This document shows, piece after piece, positions 45,871-59,535 of a stretch of 64,000 bases of DNA. Source of the DNA: Callorhinus ursinus (lineage: Eukaryota; Chordata; Mammalia; Carnivora; Otariidae); assembly GCF_003265705.1 (NCBI RefSeq), contig NW_020313057.1, positions 7,060,094 to 7,124,093 on the forward strand, given 5' to 3'. A model generated the notes under the pieces. That model was not told where the DNA came from, made no database searches, and was given only the letters and a program-made list of their open reading frames with translations. How positions within the stretch are numbered: position 1 is the first letter of the stretch; every line of letters starts with the position of its first letter. The position numbers and the translations under genes are program-made.

Positions 45871-48800
45871 AAAATGTTTTTATATCTATAAATATCCCTG
45901 TAAGCCCTGCTCTATCTGCATATCATTAATTTTGGCATATAATGCTTTCATTTTCATTAACCTCAAAGCATTTTTTAATTTCTCTCATAATTTCCTCTTT
46001 GTCCTGCTGGATATCAAATGGTGCTCCACATATTTGTGGGTTTTACAAATTGTATTCTGGTGTGAATTTCTAATTTCATTCTATTATGATCAGGAAACAC
46101 TATTTCAATCCATTTAAATTTGCTCAGGTTTGTTTTATGACCTGGTATATAATTTATCCTGGAGAGTGTTTCATGTGCACTTGAGAAGAATGTTTATTCT
46201 GCTTACATTTGGTAGACTGTACACAGACGTCTGTTAGGTCTCCTATTGTGTAAGTCTTTGATTTCTTTGCTGATAATTCTGTTTTTTCTAGCCATTATTA
46301 AAAGTGGGGTATTGAAGTCTCCAAATATTATTGCTGAATTCTCTATGTGTTCCTTGAATTCTGCCAACATTTGCTTTACATTTCCTGAGGCTCTTTTGTT
46401 AGGTGCATATATGTTTCTGTTATATCTTCTGAGGAACTGACTCATCATTATAAAATGTCTTTATCTCTATTAAAAGTTTTTGATTAAAAGTTTATTTTGT
46501 CTGATATTAGTATAATACTATAGCTTTCTTGTGATGGTTATTTACATTACATATTTTCATCTATCCTTTTACTTTTCACCTGTGTCTCTGAATCTAAAAT
46601 ATATCTCCCATAGACAGTTTATAGTTGGATCTTGAATGTTTTTATCCATTCTAACAATCTCTGACTTTTGATTTGTGGTTTAATTGGTTTCCATTTAATG
46701 TTATTATATGGTTGCATTTACATTTGACATTTTTCTTTTTGTAATCTATGTGTTATGTGATTTTTGTTCCTTTTTTTCTTTCCTACTTTTCTTTGCATTA
46801 AGTGAATATTTTCTAGTACAGCATTTTAATTCCTTTAAAGATTTTTTCCATTATGTTTTTTGAGTTTTTTTTTTTTGTGGCTGCTCTATGGCTTTTCTTA
46901 TATATATATAGCCAAAAATAGATTCCAGATTATACTAATTCTAATGAGATATAGAAATATTACTTCTATAATGCTCTATTCCCTCTTCTACATCTTGCAC
47001 TATTTTTTATTTATACTTACAAATACACATATGTATATACATATATGTACATAACATAAATATGTTACTGTATATAATTAATGTCACTATGTAATTTATG
47101 GCTATTAAAGAAACTGAGGAAGAAAAGAGAGCAAGCATGTTTTTAAGAGTTTTCTATACTTCCCTTCTTATTTACCATTTCTGAATCTCTCCATTTGTTG
47201 CTATGGATTCCAGTTAAATCTGGTATTGTTTCCTTCAATACAGCTTTTTTTTCCCACCCACCTCCTTTGTACTGTTACTTTAAAATATACTACATTTCTT
47301 TATGCTATAGGCTTGAGAATACACTTTTACAGATATTGTTTTATACTATTTCTTTTTAAATCAAGAGAAAAAGAAGAAATATGCTTTTATGCTGTCTTTT
47401 ATGATTACATAATTATTTTTGCTGTTGCTCCTTGTTTTCTTGGGTAGACTCAATTTTCCATCTGTGCTCACTTGCTTGCAGCCTGAAGAACATCCATTTC
47501 GTGTAATGCAGGTCTGCTGGCAACAAATCTCTCCATTCTTGTTTATCTTGGAGTGCACTTTGTCTTCATTTTTTTAAAGATAGGTTTGCTGAAGATAAGA
47601 TTCTTTGTTGATAGTTCTTTCTGTTCTTTCAGTACTTTTTCTTTCATATGTCATCCTGTTTTCTGGATTCCTTTGTTTCTGCTAGAAGTTAGCTGTTAAT
47701 CTTATTGGGGTTCCCTAATAATAGAGGAGTCAATTCCTCTTGCTACTTTGAAGATTTACTTCTTGTCTTTGTCTTTCAACATTTTTACAATGATATGTCT
47801 ATTTTTGATCTTTGTTCATTTATCCTTCTTAGAATTCATTGAACCACTGGGATGTATAAATTTTTTTTATAAACTTTGGAAAGTTTGCAGTCATTATTTT
47901 TTTGAGTATTTTTTTCTCCTTTATTTTTCCTTTCCTCTTCTTGCATTCCATTACACACATATTGGTGCACTTAGAAGTCTCGCACATTTCTCTGAGGCTC
48001 TGTTTTATTCATCTGCCCCCCATTCTTCTGATGTATAATAAATATCCACTGATCTCTCCTGAAGGTTTGCTAATTCTTTCTTCTGACAGTTCGCATCTAT
48101 TGATGAACACCTCTAGTGAATACTTCATTTCAGTTATTGTACATTTCAATTCCAAAATTTCTATTTGGTTATTTTAAAATAATTTCTACCTCTTTCCTGA
48201 TAGTCTCCTTCTGAGGTTACATTGCCATAATACTCATAGTCTACTTGTGTCTGTAATTATGATTTATTTTCTTTCTTTTAACATACTTACTGTGGCTGCA
48301 TTGAAATCTTCTGACATCTGGTCATTCTTACCAACAGTTTTGCTGTCTCTTTTTTTCCCAACATCTAAATTATCCTTTGTTTCATATCTTATGATTTTTT
48401 TGTTGGAAAAGAAACATTTTAAATGATATATTATAGCAATTCTTCGTATTTATTTCCGTGCACACTCACCACTGTTCCACCCCCTAAAATTGGCCATTTC
48501 TCCAAAGAGCCCTATTTTCTCTTATCAGAGAGTGGTTTTAGAAACTATTATCTGGGTGATAGTTGTATGCTCATTGCTACTGGGGTGCTGTAGTTTCTAT
48601 ACCCTCTTAGCTAACAAAACTAGGAGATATATATGCACACACTAACCAGTGCACATACACATATCTATAAATAAGTCTCTGTGTAACCATCTGTGTCTAT
48701 ATTAAGTCAAAACTGAGTCCTTACTGATTTGTCCAATTCTGATCTATTATCACATCAATCATTTTAGACTCCTTTCCTTGCCTATGTATAAATTTCCACT

Positions 48801-50802
48801 TCAACAGTGAGAAACTGGCCCCTACTATTCATTATCCATTATTTAATTGTTGAGTTCAGTATACATGTATAGCAGTATCAAAATTATTAACCTGTAACCT
48901 CCGGGATAACCTTACCTACTAAAGTACAATGGATTATATGCAGTTCATTCTGCCTTTAGCTTTACAGACTCCTTTCATTTTGAAAATTACTTAGATCAGC
49001 ACCTTTTCCCCAACTCCTTCAGTGAGATTGTTTCATACATTTCTAATACCATTAGATTCTTTTGTCACAGTCTGCATTCCTTCCTGAGATCCCCTGATCT
49101 AAATTTTTTTTTGTTGTTGTTGTTGTTCATATACATTAAGTTCACTCTTTGCTCTGTAAAGTTCTATGGGTATTGATAAATGCATATTGTCATGTATCCA
49201 CCACTGGAGTACCACACAGAATAGTTTCACCACCTTAAAACTCCCTGTGCTTTACCTCTTCATCTCTCCCAAATTCCTGGCAACTAGTGGTCATTTTACT
49301 GTCCCTGTAATTTTGCCTGTTCCAGAATGTCATATAATTAGAATTGCCCAGTATGTTCAGAACAGCTTATTCAACTTAATAGTCTGCATTTAAGGTTCCT
49401 CATGTCTTTTCATGGCTTCATATCTCACTTCTTTTTTTCCTGAATAATATGCTATAGTATGAATATACCACTATTTATTTATCCACTTATGTATTAAAGA
49501 ACATCTTGGTTGCTCCAGGTTTGATAATTATAAATGCAGCTGTTATAAAATCATATACAGATTTTTGTGAACACAAGTTTTCAAGTTAATTGGGTAAATA
49601 TGTAGGTGCACGATTGCTGCTTTTTATGGTGAAACAAAAACAAAAAAGTCAAACTCTCTTCCAAAGTGGCTATACCATTGTGCATTCTCACCAGCAATGA
49701 ATAAGAGTTTCTGCTTCACTGCATCATCAGCAGCAGCATATGGTATTATCAGGTTTTTTGTTTTCTTTTAGAAAATCTATGTAGAGGTATCTCATTATTG
49801 CTTTAATTTGCAACTTACTAATAACATGATACTGAGCATCTTTTCCTATGTTTACTTACCACCTGTTTCTCTTGTTTGGTGAGATGTCTATTCAGTTCTT
49901 TAACTCAATTTGTAACTGGGTGGTTTGTTTTCTTATTGTTGAGCTTAAAGTATTCTCTGTATATCTTGGATAGAGGTCCTTCATTATAATATGTGTTTTG
50001 TAAATATTTTCTCCTAGATCTGTGTCTTACTTTTCGTGCTCTTTTAACAGTGTCCTTTGTAAGCTTTTAATTTTAATCAAGTTTTGCTTATTAGAATCTT
50101 TTTCTCTCATGGATCATACTTCTACTTTTGTATTTAAAAATTTATCACCAAGCATGAGGTGAACTACATTTTCTCCTTAAATTATTTTGTAGGCATTTTA
50201 TAGGTTTACATTTTAAATTTAGGTCTATATTCTGAGCTAATTTTTGTGAAATGTGTAAATTTAGTGCCTAGATGATTTTCTTTTACATGAATGTCCAAAT
50301 TTCCCAGCAACCTTTTTTGAAAGCCTATCCTTTCTCCATTGAATTACCTCTGTTTCTTTGTCAAAGTTCAGTTGACTATGTTTATGTAGACCTATTTCTG
50401 GGCCCTCAATTCTGTTCCATTGATCTATGATTTTATTATCAATACCATGCTGTTTTTATTACATGATGTCTTGATTGTACAGCTTTATAATAAGTCTTGA
50501 AGTTGAGTCATGTGTCTTCTAACTTTGCTGCTATTCCTTGGTATTATGTTGGTTACTGTGGATATTTTTTTCCCATGCATATAAACTTTTAAATCAGGTT
50601 GAGAATATTTACAAAATGCCCTGTTAGGTTTTTTTTTTTTTTTTTTTTTTTGGTATTGCATTGAATCTATAGACCAGGTTGGAAAGAAATGACATGTTAA
50701 CAATATTGAATTTTCCTATCCATCAACACAGAATATCTCTTGGAATATTTATTTATATCTTTGACTTTTTCAACACAGTATTTTAGTTTTCTGCATATGC
50801 AT

Positions 50803-51530
50803 TGTTAGAAAGACTCATAGGGTTCAGAAAAGTTGTTACAATTGTGGATCACTACATCAAAAACTAATGACGTATTGTATGGTGACTAACATAACATAAT
50901 AAAATAAAATTTTAAAAAAATTTGTGGTTATTGTTTATTATAGCAAAAGAATACTCATTAGCTAAGGAAAAAAGGCCTATTGACTGTAAACCTATTAAAA
51001 ACTAGGCACGAGCTTCCAGGTGTGTTCTCTTAGTGGAGTCACACAATACACTTAATTTTCCCAGCAACAATGTGTGACAACTTGTCCAAAGTGCTGTCAA
51101 CCAAGAAACCTCAGCTAAATCTAGGGTCCAGTATTTTATTGGAGGTAAGTCACATACGCATGCAATACTTGCAAGACTGACTTTAGCTACACAGACACCA
51201 ATCCCTGAGGGCAAAATATGTGTTCACCATTTATGATGTTGGTTAGCATAAATTATATGATTGATTTGGTAGCATTTAGTCCAAGGCCTAAGGCATACAA
51301 AATTGGTATTAACAATAAAATGCATTTTTAAAACAATAATGATAATAAACTATATTATCAAACAAGTGTATTACAGCCCCATACGTCAGTCAAAGAAAAA
51401 CACTCTTATCAGGCAAATATTCCAAGACTGTCTAGGGTCCAGACAATCGTTAATCCTGAAGATAGCATTTTAATCACAAAGGACAGAATTTGAGGAACAT
51501 AGGCCTATGATTCATCCCTTTTCTGCACAG
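50803..51530 (-). mobile_element. Solo LTR-like (ERVL-type) insertion in L1
   Basis: Interrupts L1 ORF2 between GTATTTTAGTTTTCTGCATA and GGCTTTTCTATATTAACTTT. Contains AGAAAGACTCATAGGGTTCA, GTTCTCTTAGTGGAGTCACA, AATTTTCCCAGCAACAATG and CCAGTATTTTATTGGAGG; the last supplies AATAAAA on the minus strand, as in an LTR R region. It resembles ERVL-group solo LTRs (LTR16/LTR33 style). No viral genes are present. Ends are approximate. Confidence 0.6.
50846..50922 (+). mobile_element. Minimal 5'-truncated carnivore L1 3' end
   Basis: CACTACATCAAAAACTAATG, ACGTATTGTATGGTGACTAA and an A-rich end: only the last 75 or so bases of a carnivore L1. Possible short TSD AATTGTGG / AATTTGTGG. It lies within the solo LTR, itself within an L1. 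Confidence 0.85.
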
Positions 51531-53593
51531 TGGTATAGGAAAGCAATTGGCTTTTCTATATTAACTTTGTATTCTGCCACATTGCTCTAATGGTTTATTA
51601 GGTCCAGGAGTATTTTTTTTTTTTTATCCTTTTGGATTTTCTACACAGACATCTGTGAACAAAGAACATTTTATTTATTTCTTCCAAATCTATATACTTT
51701 CATTTCCTCTTCTTGTTTTATTTCCCTAGCTAGGATTTCTGACATGATGTTAAATAGGAGCAATGAGAGGGAACATTCTTGCCTTGTTCCCAGTTGTAAG
51801 GGCAAAACATCCAGTTTCTTGTCATTAAGTTTGATTTTAGTTGAAAATTTTTTGTAGATGTTCTTTATCAAGCTAAGGAAGCTTCTATTTATTCCTAATT
51901 TCCTGAAATTTTTTAAGAGGGATGTTGGATTTTATGAAATACTATTTTCTGAATCTATTGATATAATCATATAGTTTTTTTTCTTACTGTCAAATTGAAC
52001 CAGCCTTGTACAACTAGAATAAATTCCACTTGGTTGTAATGTATGATTCTTCTTATGAATTTTTGGATATAATTTGATACTATTTGTCAAAAATTTTTAT
52101 GTCTATGTTCATGACAAATACTGCTCTGTAGTTCTGTCTTGTAATGTCTTTATTTGATTTTGGTATTAGGGCAATAGTGGCCTCATAAAATGTGTTAGGA
52201 AGTGCTTCCTCACTTCCCCTGCTTCTATTTTCTGGAAGAGATTGTAAAGAACTAGTGTTATTTATTCTGTAAATGTTTGAATTTACCAGTGAATCCATCT
52301 GGGCCTGGTGCCTGTTTGCTTTCTTTCCTTTGTTTTTTGGGGTTTTTTGTAAAGTTAACTTCTTATTTAATTTCTTTTTAGACATAGGCTTATTCATATT
52401 ATCTATTTTTCCTTTATAAGTTTTGGTAGAATGTGTCTTTCAAGGAATTATTCCATTTCATCCATGTTACCTAATATAGGGACAATGAGTGGTCTATAAT
52501 ACTCCTTTATTAACTTGAAATGTCCATGATATTATAGTGATGAATAACCCCTTTTTCATTTTTTATATCAGTAATTAGTGTTTTCTCTCTCTTTGTAATG
52601 TGACTAGAAGTTCATGAACTTTAATATTTTAAAATAGTCTTAACTTTTGTTTTTGTTTTTTCTGTGTTGATTTCTGCACTCATTTTTATTTCTTGTTCAT
52701 TCAGTTCAAAATATTTTTACATTACTCCTTAAATTTTTTTTTGGCTCATGCTTTATTTAGAAAGGTGCCTGTCAATCTCCAAATATTTTAAGATTTCCAG
52801 CTATCTTTCTGTTATAGATATGGTTTAATTCCATTTTGATCTGAAAACATATTTTATAGGATTTCTATTATTTTAAATTTATTAAGGTGTGCTTTATGGT
52901 CCAAAATGTGCCTATCTTGCTTAATGTCCCTTATGAGTGTGTAATAAATATGTATTTTGTGGTGGAATAAACTATTCTATAAATGTCAGGTAAATCTACT
53001 TGAATGTTGGTGCTGTACATTTCAACTACATCCTTACTGATTTTCTATCTGTTGTGTTTACCAATTACTCAAATCAACTGTTGAAGTCTCTGGCTCTAAT
53101 AGTGATTTTATTATTCCTCACAGGTCTATCAGGTTTTGTGCCTCACATATTTTGATTGTTTTTAGGTGTGCACATATTATGGATTTTTACATCTTCATGC
53201 TTATTGATCCCTTTATCACTATGCAAAGACCTTCTTAAACCCTGATAATTTTCATTGTTCTGAATGAAACATTGTTTTTTCTGAAATTGATATAGCAACA
53301 AAAAGTTCCTTTGAGTAACAGTGTCAGGGAACATTTTTCTTTATTTCCTTATTTTTAACCTATCTGTGTCTTTATAGTTAAAGGTGGTTTCTTATAGAAA
53401 ATATAGAGTTGGGTTTGATTTTTATATCCATGCTGACAGTGTCTATTCTTTAATTGCTGTATTTAGACCATTTACATTTAAAATAATTATTGATATATTT
53501 GGATTAACATCTACCATGCTTGTAACTGTTTTCTATTCATTGTACTTGTTCTTTTTCTTTTTTTTTAGTCTTTGCCTTTTTCCTTTTATTTTA

Positions 53594-53815
53594 TTTTATT
53601 TTATTTTTTTTTTTTAAAGATTTTTATTTATTTACTGAGAGAGAGAGAGAAAATGGTAGAGAGAGAGCATGAGATAGAGGAAGGTCAGAGGGAGAAGCAG
53701 ACTCCCCACCGAGCAGGGAGCCTGATGTGGGACTCGATCCCCGGACCCCAGGATCATGACCTGAGCCGAAGGCAGTCGCTTAACCAACTGAGCCACCCAG
53801 GCACCCTTTCCTTTG
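53594..53815 (-). mobile_element. CAN-SINE in L1, minus strand
   Basis: TTTTAAAGATTTTTATTTAT, GGTCAGAGGGAGAAGCAG, TGACCTGAGCCGAAGGCAG, GCCACCCAGGCACCC. TSD TTTCCTTTTATTTTA at 53579-53593 and TTTCCTTTGATTTTA at 53816-53830 (14 of 15). Confidence 0.95.
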
Positions 53816-54480
53816 ATTTTAATTGAGTATTTAAAAAACTCATTTTCTTTCCTCTCTTAGCATTTCAATTATAATTATTTTGAAATTCTTTAGCAGTTAC
53901 ACTAGAGTTTGTAAATACATGTAAAATTAATCTAAATTCCCTTTAAGTAACACTATACTGCTTCATGGGGAGTACAGATACATTATAACGGAGTATTCCC
54001 AATTCCTCCTATTATACCTTATAACACTGCTCCAATCACATCACTTATCCAAAATACATCATTATTATTTTTAACAATTATATATTAAATCAATTAAAAA
54101 AGAAAAAAATTATTTTATCTTCATTTCTTCCTGACCCTCTTCCTTTATGTAGATACAATTTTATGACCAATATAATTTTCCTTTTCTGTATAGTACTATG
54201 TATTATAACATTTGTTGCAATGAAGGTCTATTGTTAACCAATTTTCTTAGTTTTTGTTTGTCCAGAAAATCTTTAATTATTTTTTAGTTTTGAAGGACAA
54301 TTTCCCTGGGTATAGAATTCTAGGATGATGTTTTCTTTTCTTTCAACACTTCAACTATTTCCCTATACTGTCTTCTTGTTTCTTTGACTTCTGATGTGAA
54401 GTATGTTGTAATTCTTAGGTTTGTTCCTATATAGGCAGGGTGGGTTTTTTGTTTTGTTTTTTGTTTTATCTCTTGACTTT

Positions 54481-54676
54481 TTTTTTAAGATTTTATTTAT
54501 TTATTTGAGAGAGAGAATGAGATAGAGAAAGAGAGAGCACGAGAGGGAAGAGGGTCAGAGGGAGAAGCAGACTCCCTGCTGAGCAGGGAGCCCGATGCAG
54601 GACTCGATCCCGGGACTCCAGGATCATAACCTGAGCCGAAGGCAGTAGCTTAACTAACTGAGCCACCCAGGCGCCC
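54481..54676 (-). mobile_element. CAN-SINE in L1, minus strand
   Basis: Reverse SINE of the GGGACTCCAGGATC type. TSD TATCTCTTGACTTT at 54467-54480 and TATCTCCTGACTTT at 54677-54690 (13 of 14). Confidence 0.96.
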
Positions 54677-55984
54677 TATCTCCTGACTTTCAAGATTTAC
54701 TCTTTGTGTTCTCTTTTCTGTGCCTTCAAAATGATATGCATAGGTATAAATATTTAACCTGTTTGGTGTTCTCTCAGCTTCTTGAATCTGTAATTCGGTA
54801 AAAGGCGAAAGATTTATGTGATCTGAAGAGAAACCAGAGTATTGGATATGTAATTTGGTATCTGTCATTAACTTTGGAAAATTTTCAGCTGTTAGCCCTT
54901 TAAATACTTCTGTCCCTTTCTCTTTCTCTTCTCCTTTAGGTTGTCCCATTGTCTATATATTATGCTTTTTGTAGCTATTCCAGTTATTAAATGTTCCATT
55001 TCATTTGTTTCACTATTTTTCTCTTGATGTTTCTCTCTGAAAAGTTTCTATTAACATATCTTCAGGCTCACTAATTCTTTGCTCAGCTTTGTCCAGTCCA
55101 ATAATGAGACCATCAAAAGCATTCCTCATTTCTATTAGAGTGGTTTTGATTTCTAGCATTTCTATTTTGTTTTGCTTGGTTTGCATTCTTTCCTAACATT
55201 TCTACTTTTCTGTTTATATTACCCATATCTTCTGGTATGTTGTCTACTTATTACATTAGAGCCCTTAACATACTGATTGTAGCTATTTTAAATTCCTTAT
55301 GTTATTATTATACAACCTGCATCATATTATAAACTGGTTCTGATGCTTGCTTTTTCTCTTAAGACTATGTTTTGTTTTGTTTTGTTTTGAGTGTTAGCAT
55401 GTCCTAAAATATTTTTTGAAAGCCAAACGTGATTTATCAAGTAACAGAAACAGAGGTAAACAAGTGTGAAGTTTTATGTTGATGTTGAGAGGAGCTGAAT
55501 CATGTTCAAATGTTTTCTACAGCCCTAGATTGCCAGAAGCTTCAATTTCTCCTAGTGTATTTGTTTACCCCCTTGTCCTTAGGTTTTCCTAAAACCTTTC
55601 TTAAATAGAGTCTTTGACTTGTAGGTCTATCAATTGTAATCACTGCTATTATACTGTAGCCCGGTTGATGTGGTGGAAAGGCCTGAGAGGGGGGAAGCAT
55701 TCTGTAATTTTTTAATGTAATTAAGTCCTTGGGCTTTGACCTTCAGATTTGTTCCTTAACCTTTTTTACTTTCCCTTAGGTAAGAGAGAAAGGCTATAGC
55801 AGTTGGATTTGGCTAAATGCCATTTCCCCAGGGAGATAAAGCTCTGGAGAAGCCATTTCCCCTGGAAGGTAGTCCTTTGTTATGTAATATTCCCTTTCAG
55901 TCTGAAACATAAAAAGGATTGTTCTTGGAATTCTCTGTGAAATTAAAGCCAAAGGTATCTTATTATTTCCTTATAAATACTTTA

Positions 55985-56530
55985 AAAAATTTTTTCTATC
56001 TTTGTAAGAACTCTTTCATGCCTCTAGACAATGCTTATAGTTTGTAGATATTTGTCTTTTTATATTTATATTTAGGACTTCAATATTCAGGACTTTAATA
56101 CATTTGGGAATTATGTTTTATGGATATTCAGATGAGATCTAGTTATTTTTTAACACTATTAAATTATCTTCTAACTGCACTTATATCTTATATTAGAATT
56201 GTGTTTATTATTGAGTCTATTTCTGGTATTTCTATTCTCTATTGCTTTGTCAATTAACAGTCAAACATTTATTTATTTGATTATAGTAGTTTTGTTCTTA
56301 TATCTAATGAGGTTAATTTCACCCAACATATACTCACTGCTGTTGTTTAAATAGTTTCCTTGGTTCTTCTTGGTTAAATTTATTTGATTTGGATTGGATA
56401 AATTTGTTATTTCACAAAATATTAAATATATCTTCAATTCAACAAAACAAAGAAATTGTGGTTTGAATTGCATTACATTTATATAATAACTTCAGAGAAG
56501 TTGATATTTTACTGCCTCCCATACAATTCA
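55985..56530 (-). mobile_element. Old LINE-1 ORF2 end, minus strand
   Basis: ATTATTGAGTCTATTTCTGG, CTATTGCTTTGTCAATTAAC, TAATGAGGTTAATTTCACCC and GGTTTGAATTGCATTACATT resemble the antisense ORF2 3' region. Decayed. Confidence 0.6.
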
Positions 56531-56934
56531 AAAAAATGAAAAATAAAATTTCTTGCATAATCTAGATCCCAGGATCCTAAAATGGGGATGGTAATGCCCT
56601 AATAACAATATTGAACTGTAATAATAATATTATTGACCAGTCCAATAGCTGTGGGGAAAAGGAATTGGAGAAATGGAAGAAGGAAAAAAGAGGAAGAAAT
56701 AATAAGAGGTAGAACCTATGCTGCCACTGAATCTCTGTTAGAATACAGCCAGTTTGGTATTTCTTGCCTATCTAGGAAAATCAATACACCTTTATAATTT
56801 TATATTATTTATTATATTTATTTATATTAAATTATTTATATATTTAAAATGTTATGTCTGTGGGTCTACAATTATTTTTTTTCTCCACCATATTTACATA
56901 GGGTTTGCTGATTTGAGTTTACCTTAACTGTGTA
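56531..56934. other. AT-rich, nothing recognised
   Basis: Ends in a TTTATATTA-rich tract near 56800-56850. Confidence 0.5.
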
Positions 56935-59535
56935 ATGAAAAATTAGAAGAGGAATGCACATCATTCAGAGATCAAGTGAAATTCCTAGAGAAACTATAAC
57001 AGATCTATGCCCCCAATTAACTAAAATAACCAATTGGCTCTAGAGCTATTAATGAAATTGAATCAACTGCTAGATATTTTTTCCACAAATAGAGGAATCT
57101 TATTCAAACATTTAAATGACAACCAGCACTAACAATACAAACAAGAGAAATACAAATAATATTGATAGAAATTCAGGAATAAAGTGTCCTCCTCAACTCT
57201 ATATATTATGCTAGTGAATCTGATAACAAATTAAAATTAGTTTGGTACTGAAATAAAATTACATGGCAATATTACTTATCAGTACTAAAGTTAAAAAATC
57301 TAAAAATGCATAAAAAAGATATTACATTTTGACTATGTTGGGTCCATCATATTTGTGAGCAGTGGTTCAATATTGGAACATTTATCAATGTAATTCACCA
57401 CATTAACTGATTAAAACTAAATAAAATATATGATCCTCCCAAAAGATACAAAAAATAAAATAAAACCAAAAAAGCAAAATCAATAAAATTCATCCATTCA
57501 AGGGACAAAATAACTCTTAGCTAACAGAGTAGATAATAATTTCTTTAACTCAATAAAAGGTATCTATAAAAGATCCACATGAAATGTTATACTCAATAGT
57601 AAAATCTTTTGGGCAGTTATTTAAATAATTAAGGTCAGAAATAAAATAAGAATGATTGTTATCACTCTCTCAATGGAGAGAGCTTTAAGTTGGAGCTCCT
57701 AGTCAGGTCCCTAATTTAAGATATTTCTTTTAGAAACAAAGTGTGTAATGATTAGAAAGGTTTTAAATGCATATGATGTGTGTACATAAAATTCTATTAT
57801 AAACCCAATATGCTACAGAATTCAAAGACTGTATAAGACGAATAATTAGAATTATAAACAGAGTTTGGCATTATTGTTGTATAGTAGATCAATATGTGAA
57901 AGTAATCTGCATTTATAGCAATAAAAGATTTGATTTTAACAAACTATAACTTACAACAGTACCAAATATATAATATATATAACATATACATAAGTGATCT
58001 AACTATAAATAATTTTGTAAAATGATAATAAGACCTCAAAAAATAGATTAAAATCCCAAACTATGGGAACCACAGTATCTTCACAAATAGAAAGATTAAA
58101 TATTTACTCTCTGTTAATTTTCCCCAAAAATATTTAGTGCAATTTTAATCTAAATATCATTTCCATTTTCTATGGAACTTGGTAGGCTGATTCTAAAATT
58201 TATATGGAAATGTAAAATTCCAAAAACAGTTAAGACCCTCTAGAAGAACAAGCTGAGAAATCTTATCCTCTCAGACATTAAGACTAATAATAAAGTTCAA
58301 GTTATTAAGATTGTCTGAAATGCAGTAGGGTTAAACAGAACTAATGGACCTGAACAGAGAGCTCTGAAACAGACCCATGGATTTACCATCTTTGATATTT
58401 GGTAAAATCTAAATCTTAAATCAAAGAGGGGAAAACATTCATTAAGTGCTGCTGCAACATTGGTAATCTATATAGGAAAACATGAAATTGGATCTCTTTC
58501 TCAAACTATACTTTCAAACCAATCCCTAATGGATTAAGGATTTAAATATGAAAAACAAAAGTTCAGATTTTCAAAGAAAATTTAAAAGTATGTCTTTGTA
58601 TCATCAAAAATGTAATCATTATAAAGAGGGTAAAAATACTAGCTACACCTTTGGAAGAGATCATTATTAAGAAAATTAAAAGAACCCCAATGAATCAGTA
58701 AGAGAAGAACCATCAGGTAGAAAAAGCAGCAAAGAACTTGAATAGGCATTTTGCAGGAGAGGAAATGGGAATAAACAACGTGAAAAGAGTGTCCACCGGA
58801 TTAATAATCGAGGAGGTTCAAATTACAATCACACTTGCATTATAATTTCATGCACACCAGATTTGCATATACCCTGCTAATAAAAGTGTAAGTTATACGT
58901 CTTTTAAAAAGCAATTGAGTATTAGTAAAGCTGAGCAGATATATAAATATACTCTATGACCAGTAGTTCAACTATGAGATGAATATCCTAAAGAAACTTT
59001 AGTTCATTTCCATCCAGAGGCATACTGAACATTGTACACAGCCACATCATTCATAAGACCAAAGGACGAAACAATTCAAATGCCAGCAACAGCATAATTG
59101 GCAATCGGGCAAAGGAATATAACACAACAATAAAAGTAAACTGTAAACTATAGTTATACACTTCATGATGTACAAAGAAAAAAACTCATCAAAGAATGAA
59201 CACTTATAGGGTATAATTCTATTCTTATCTAGGTCACACACTAAACTAAACTAAACAAAAACTAAACAAAAAAAGTCAGCAAATTAATTTGTATAGAGAA
59301 TTATTAACACAAAATCAAGATGGTAATTACTTCCAGAGAAAAAAGACTGGGATAAAATCCAAAAGATGCCTACAGGGGATTTTCGACAATATTGTCAATG
59401 TTTATTTAGCTAGACACAATGCATGCACATGAATTTGTTGATTAGTATTCTTTACACTGCACATATATGTCATGTCTATAGGCTAAAATAAAACAATCAT
59501 AATGGTATTTTAAATGAAGTATGCTTTTTCTTTAC
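56935..59535 (+). mobile_element. Old LINE-1 ORF2 to 3' end, plus strand
   Basis: Sense ORF2 in order: ATAACAGATCTATGCCCCC, the reverse-transcriptase neighbourhood (57.1-57.7 kb), TATAAAAGATCCACATGAAA, GAACTTGGTAGGCTGATTCT, CTGAACAGAGAGCTCTGAAA, TTGAATAGGCATTTTGCAGG and CACAGCCACATCATTCATAA. Frames are destroyed by stops. Confidence 0.75.

Larger units (their letters stand above)
42085..48465 (-). mobile_element. Long LINE-1, minus strand (first of two in tandem)
   Basis: Antisense L1 running 3' UTR (42.1-42.8 kb), ORF2 C-terminal and reverse-transcriptase regions (43.0-44.8 kb, e.g. AATGATTCTTGGATGTTAAA), endonuclease region (45.9-46.6 kb), then the 5' part (46.7-48.4 kb). Interrupted by SINEs at 42374-42561, 42827-43021 and 45639-45870 and by an LTR-like repeat at 44848-45232. 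No frame is intact. The small plus-strand frames of 64-155 codons in it are antisense shadows. Confidence 0.85.
48470..55960 (-). mobile_element. Long LINE-1, minus strand (second of two in tandem)
   Basis: Antisense order is complete: 3' UTR (48.47-49.5 kb: CCATTTCTCCAAAGAGCCC, GCTCATTGCTACTGGGGTG, GAATGTCATATAATTAGAAT), ORF2 C-terminus and reverse transcriptase (49.5-52.6 kb), endonuclease (52.7-53.5 kb), ORF1 and 5' part (53.8-55.96 kb). Insertions: an LTR with a tiny L1 at about 50803-51530, and SINEs at 53594-53815 and 54481-54676. A T23 run at 50629-50651 replaces part of ORF2. No frame is intact. Confidence 0.85.

Noticed and set aside
50629..50651. T23 run as a possible A-tail of a separate insertion
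   Set aside because: No TSD or element body follows; L1 sequence continues on both sides, so a homopolymer expansion within L1 is simpler.
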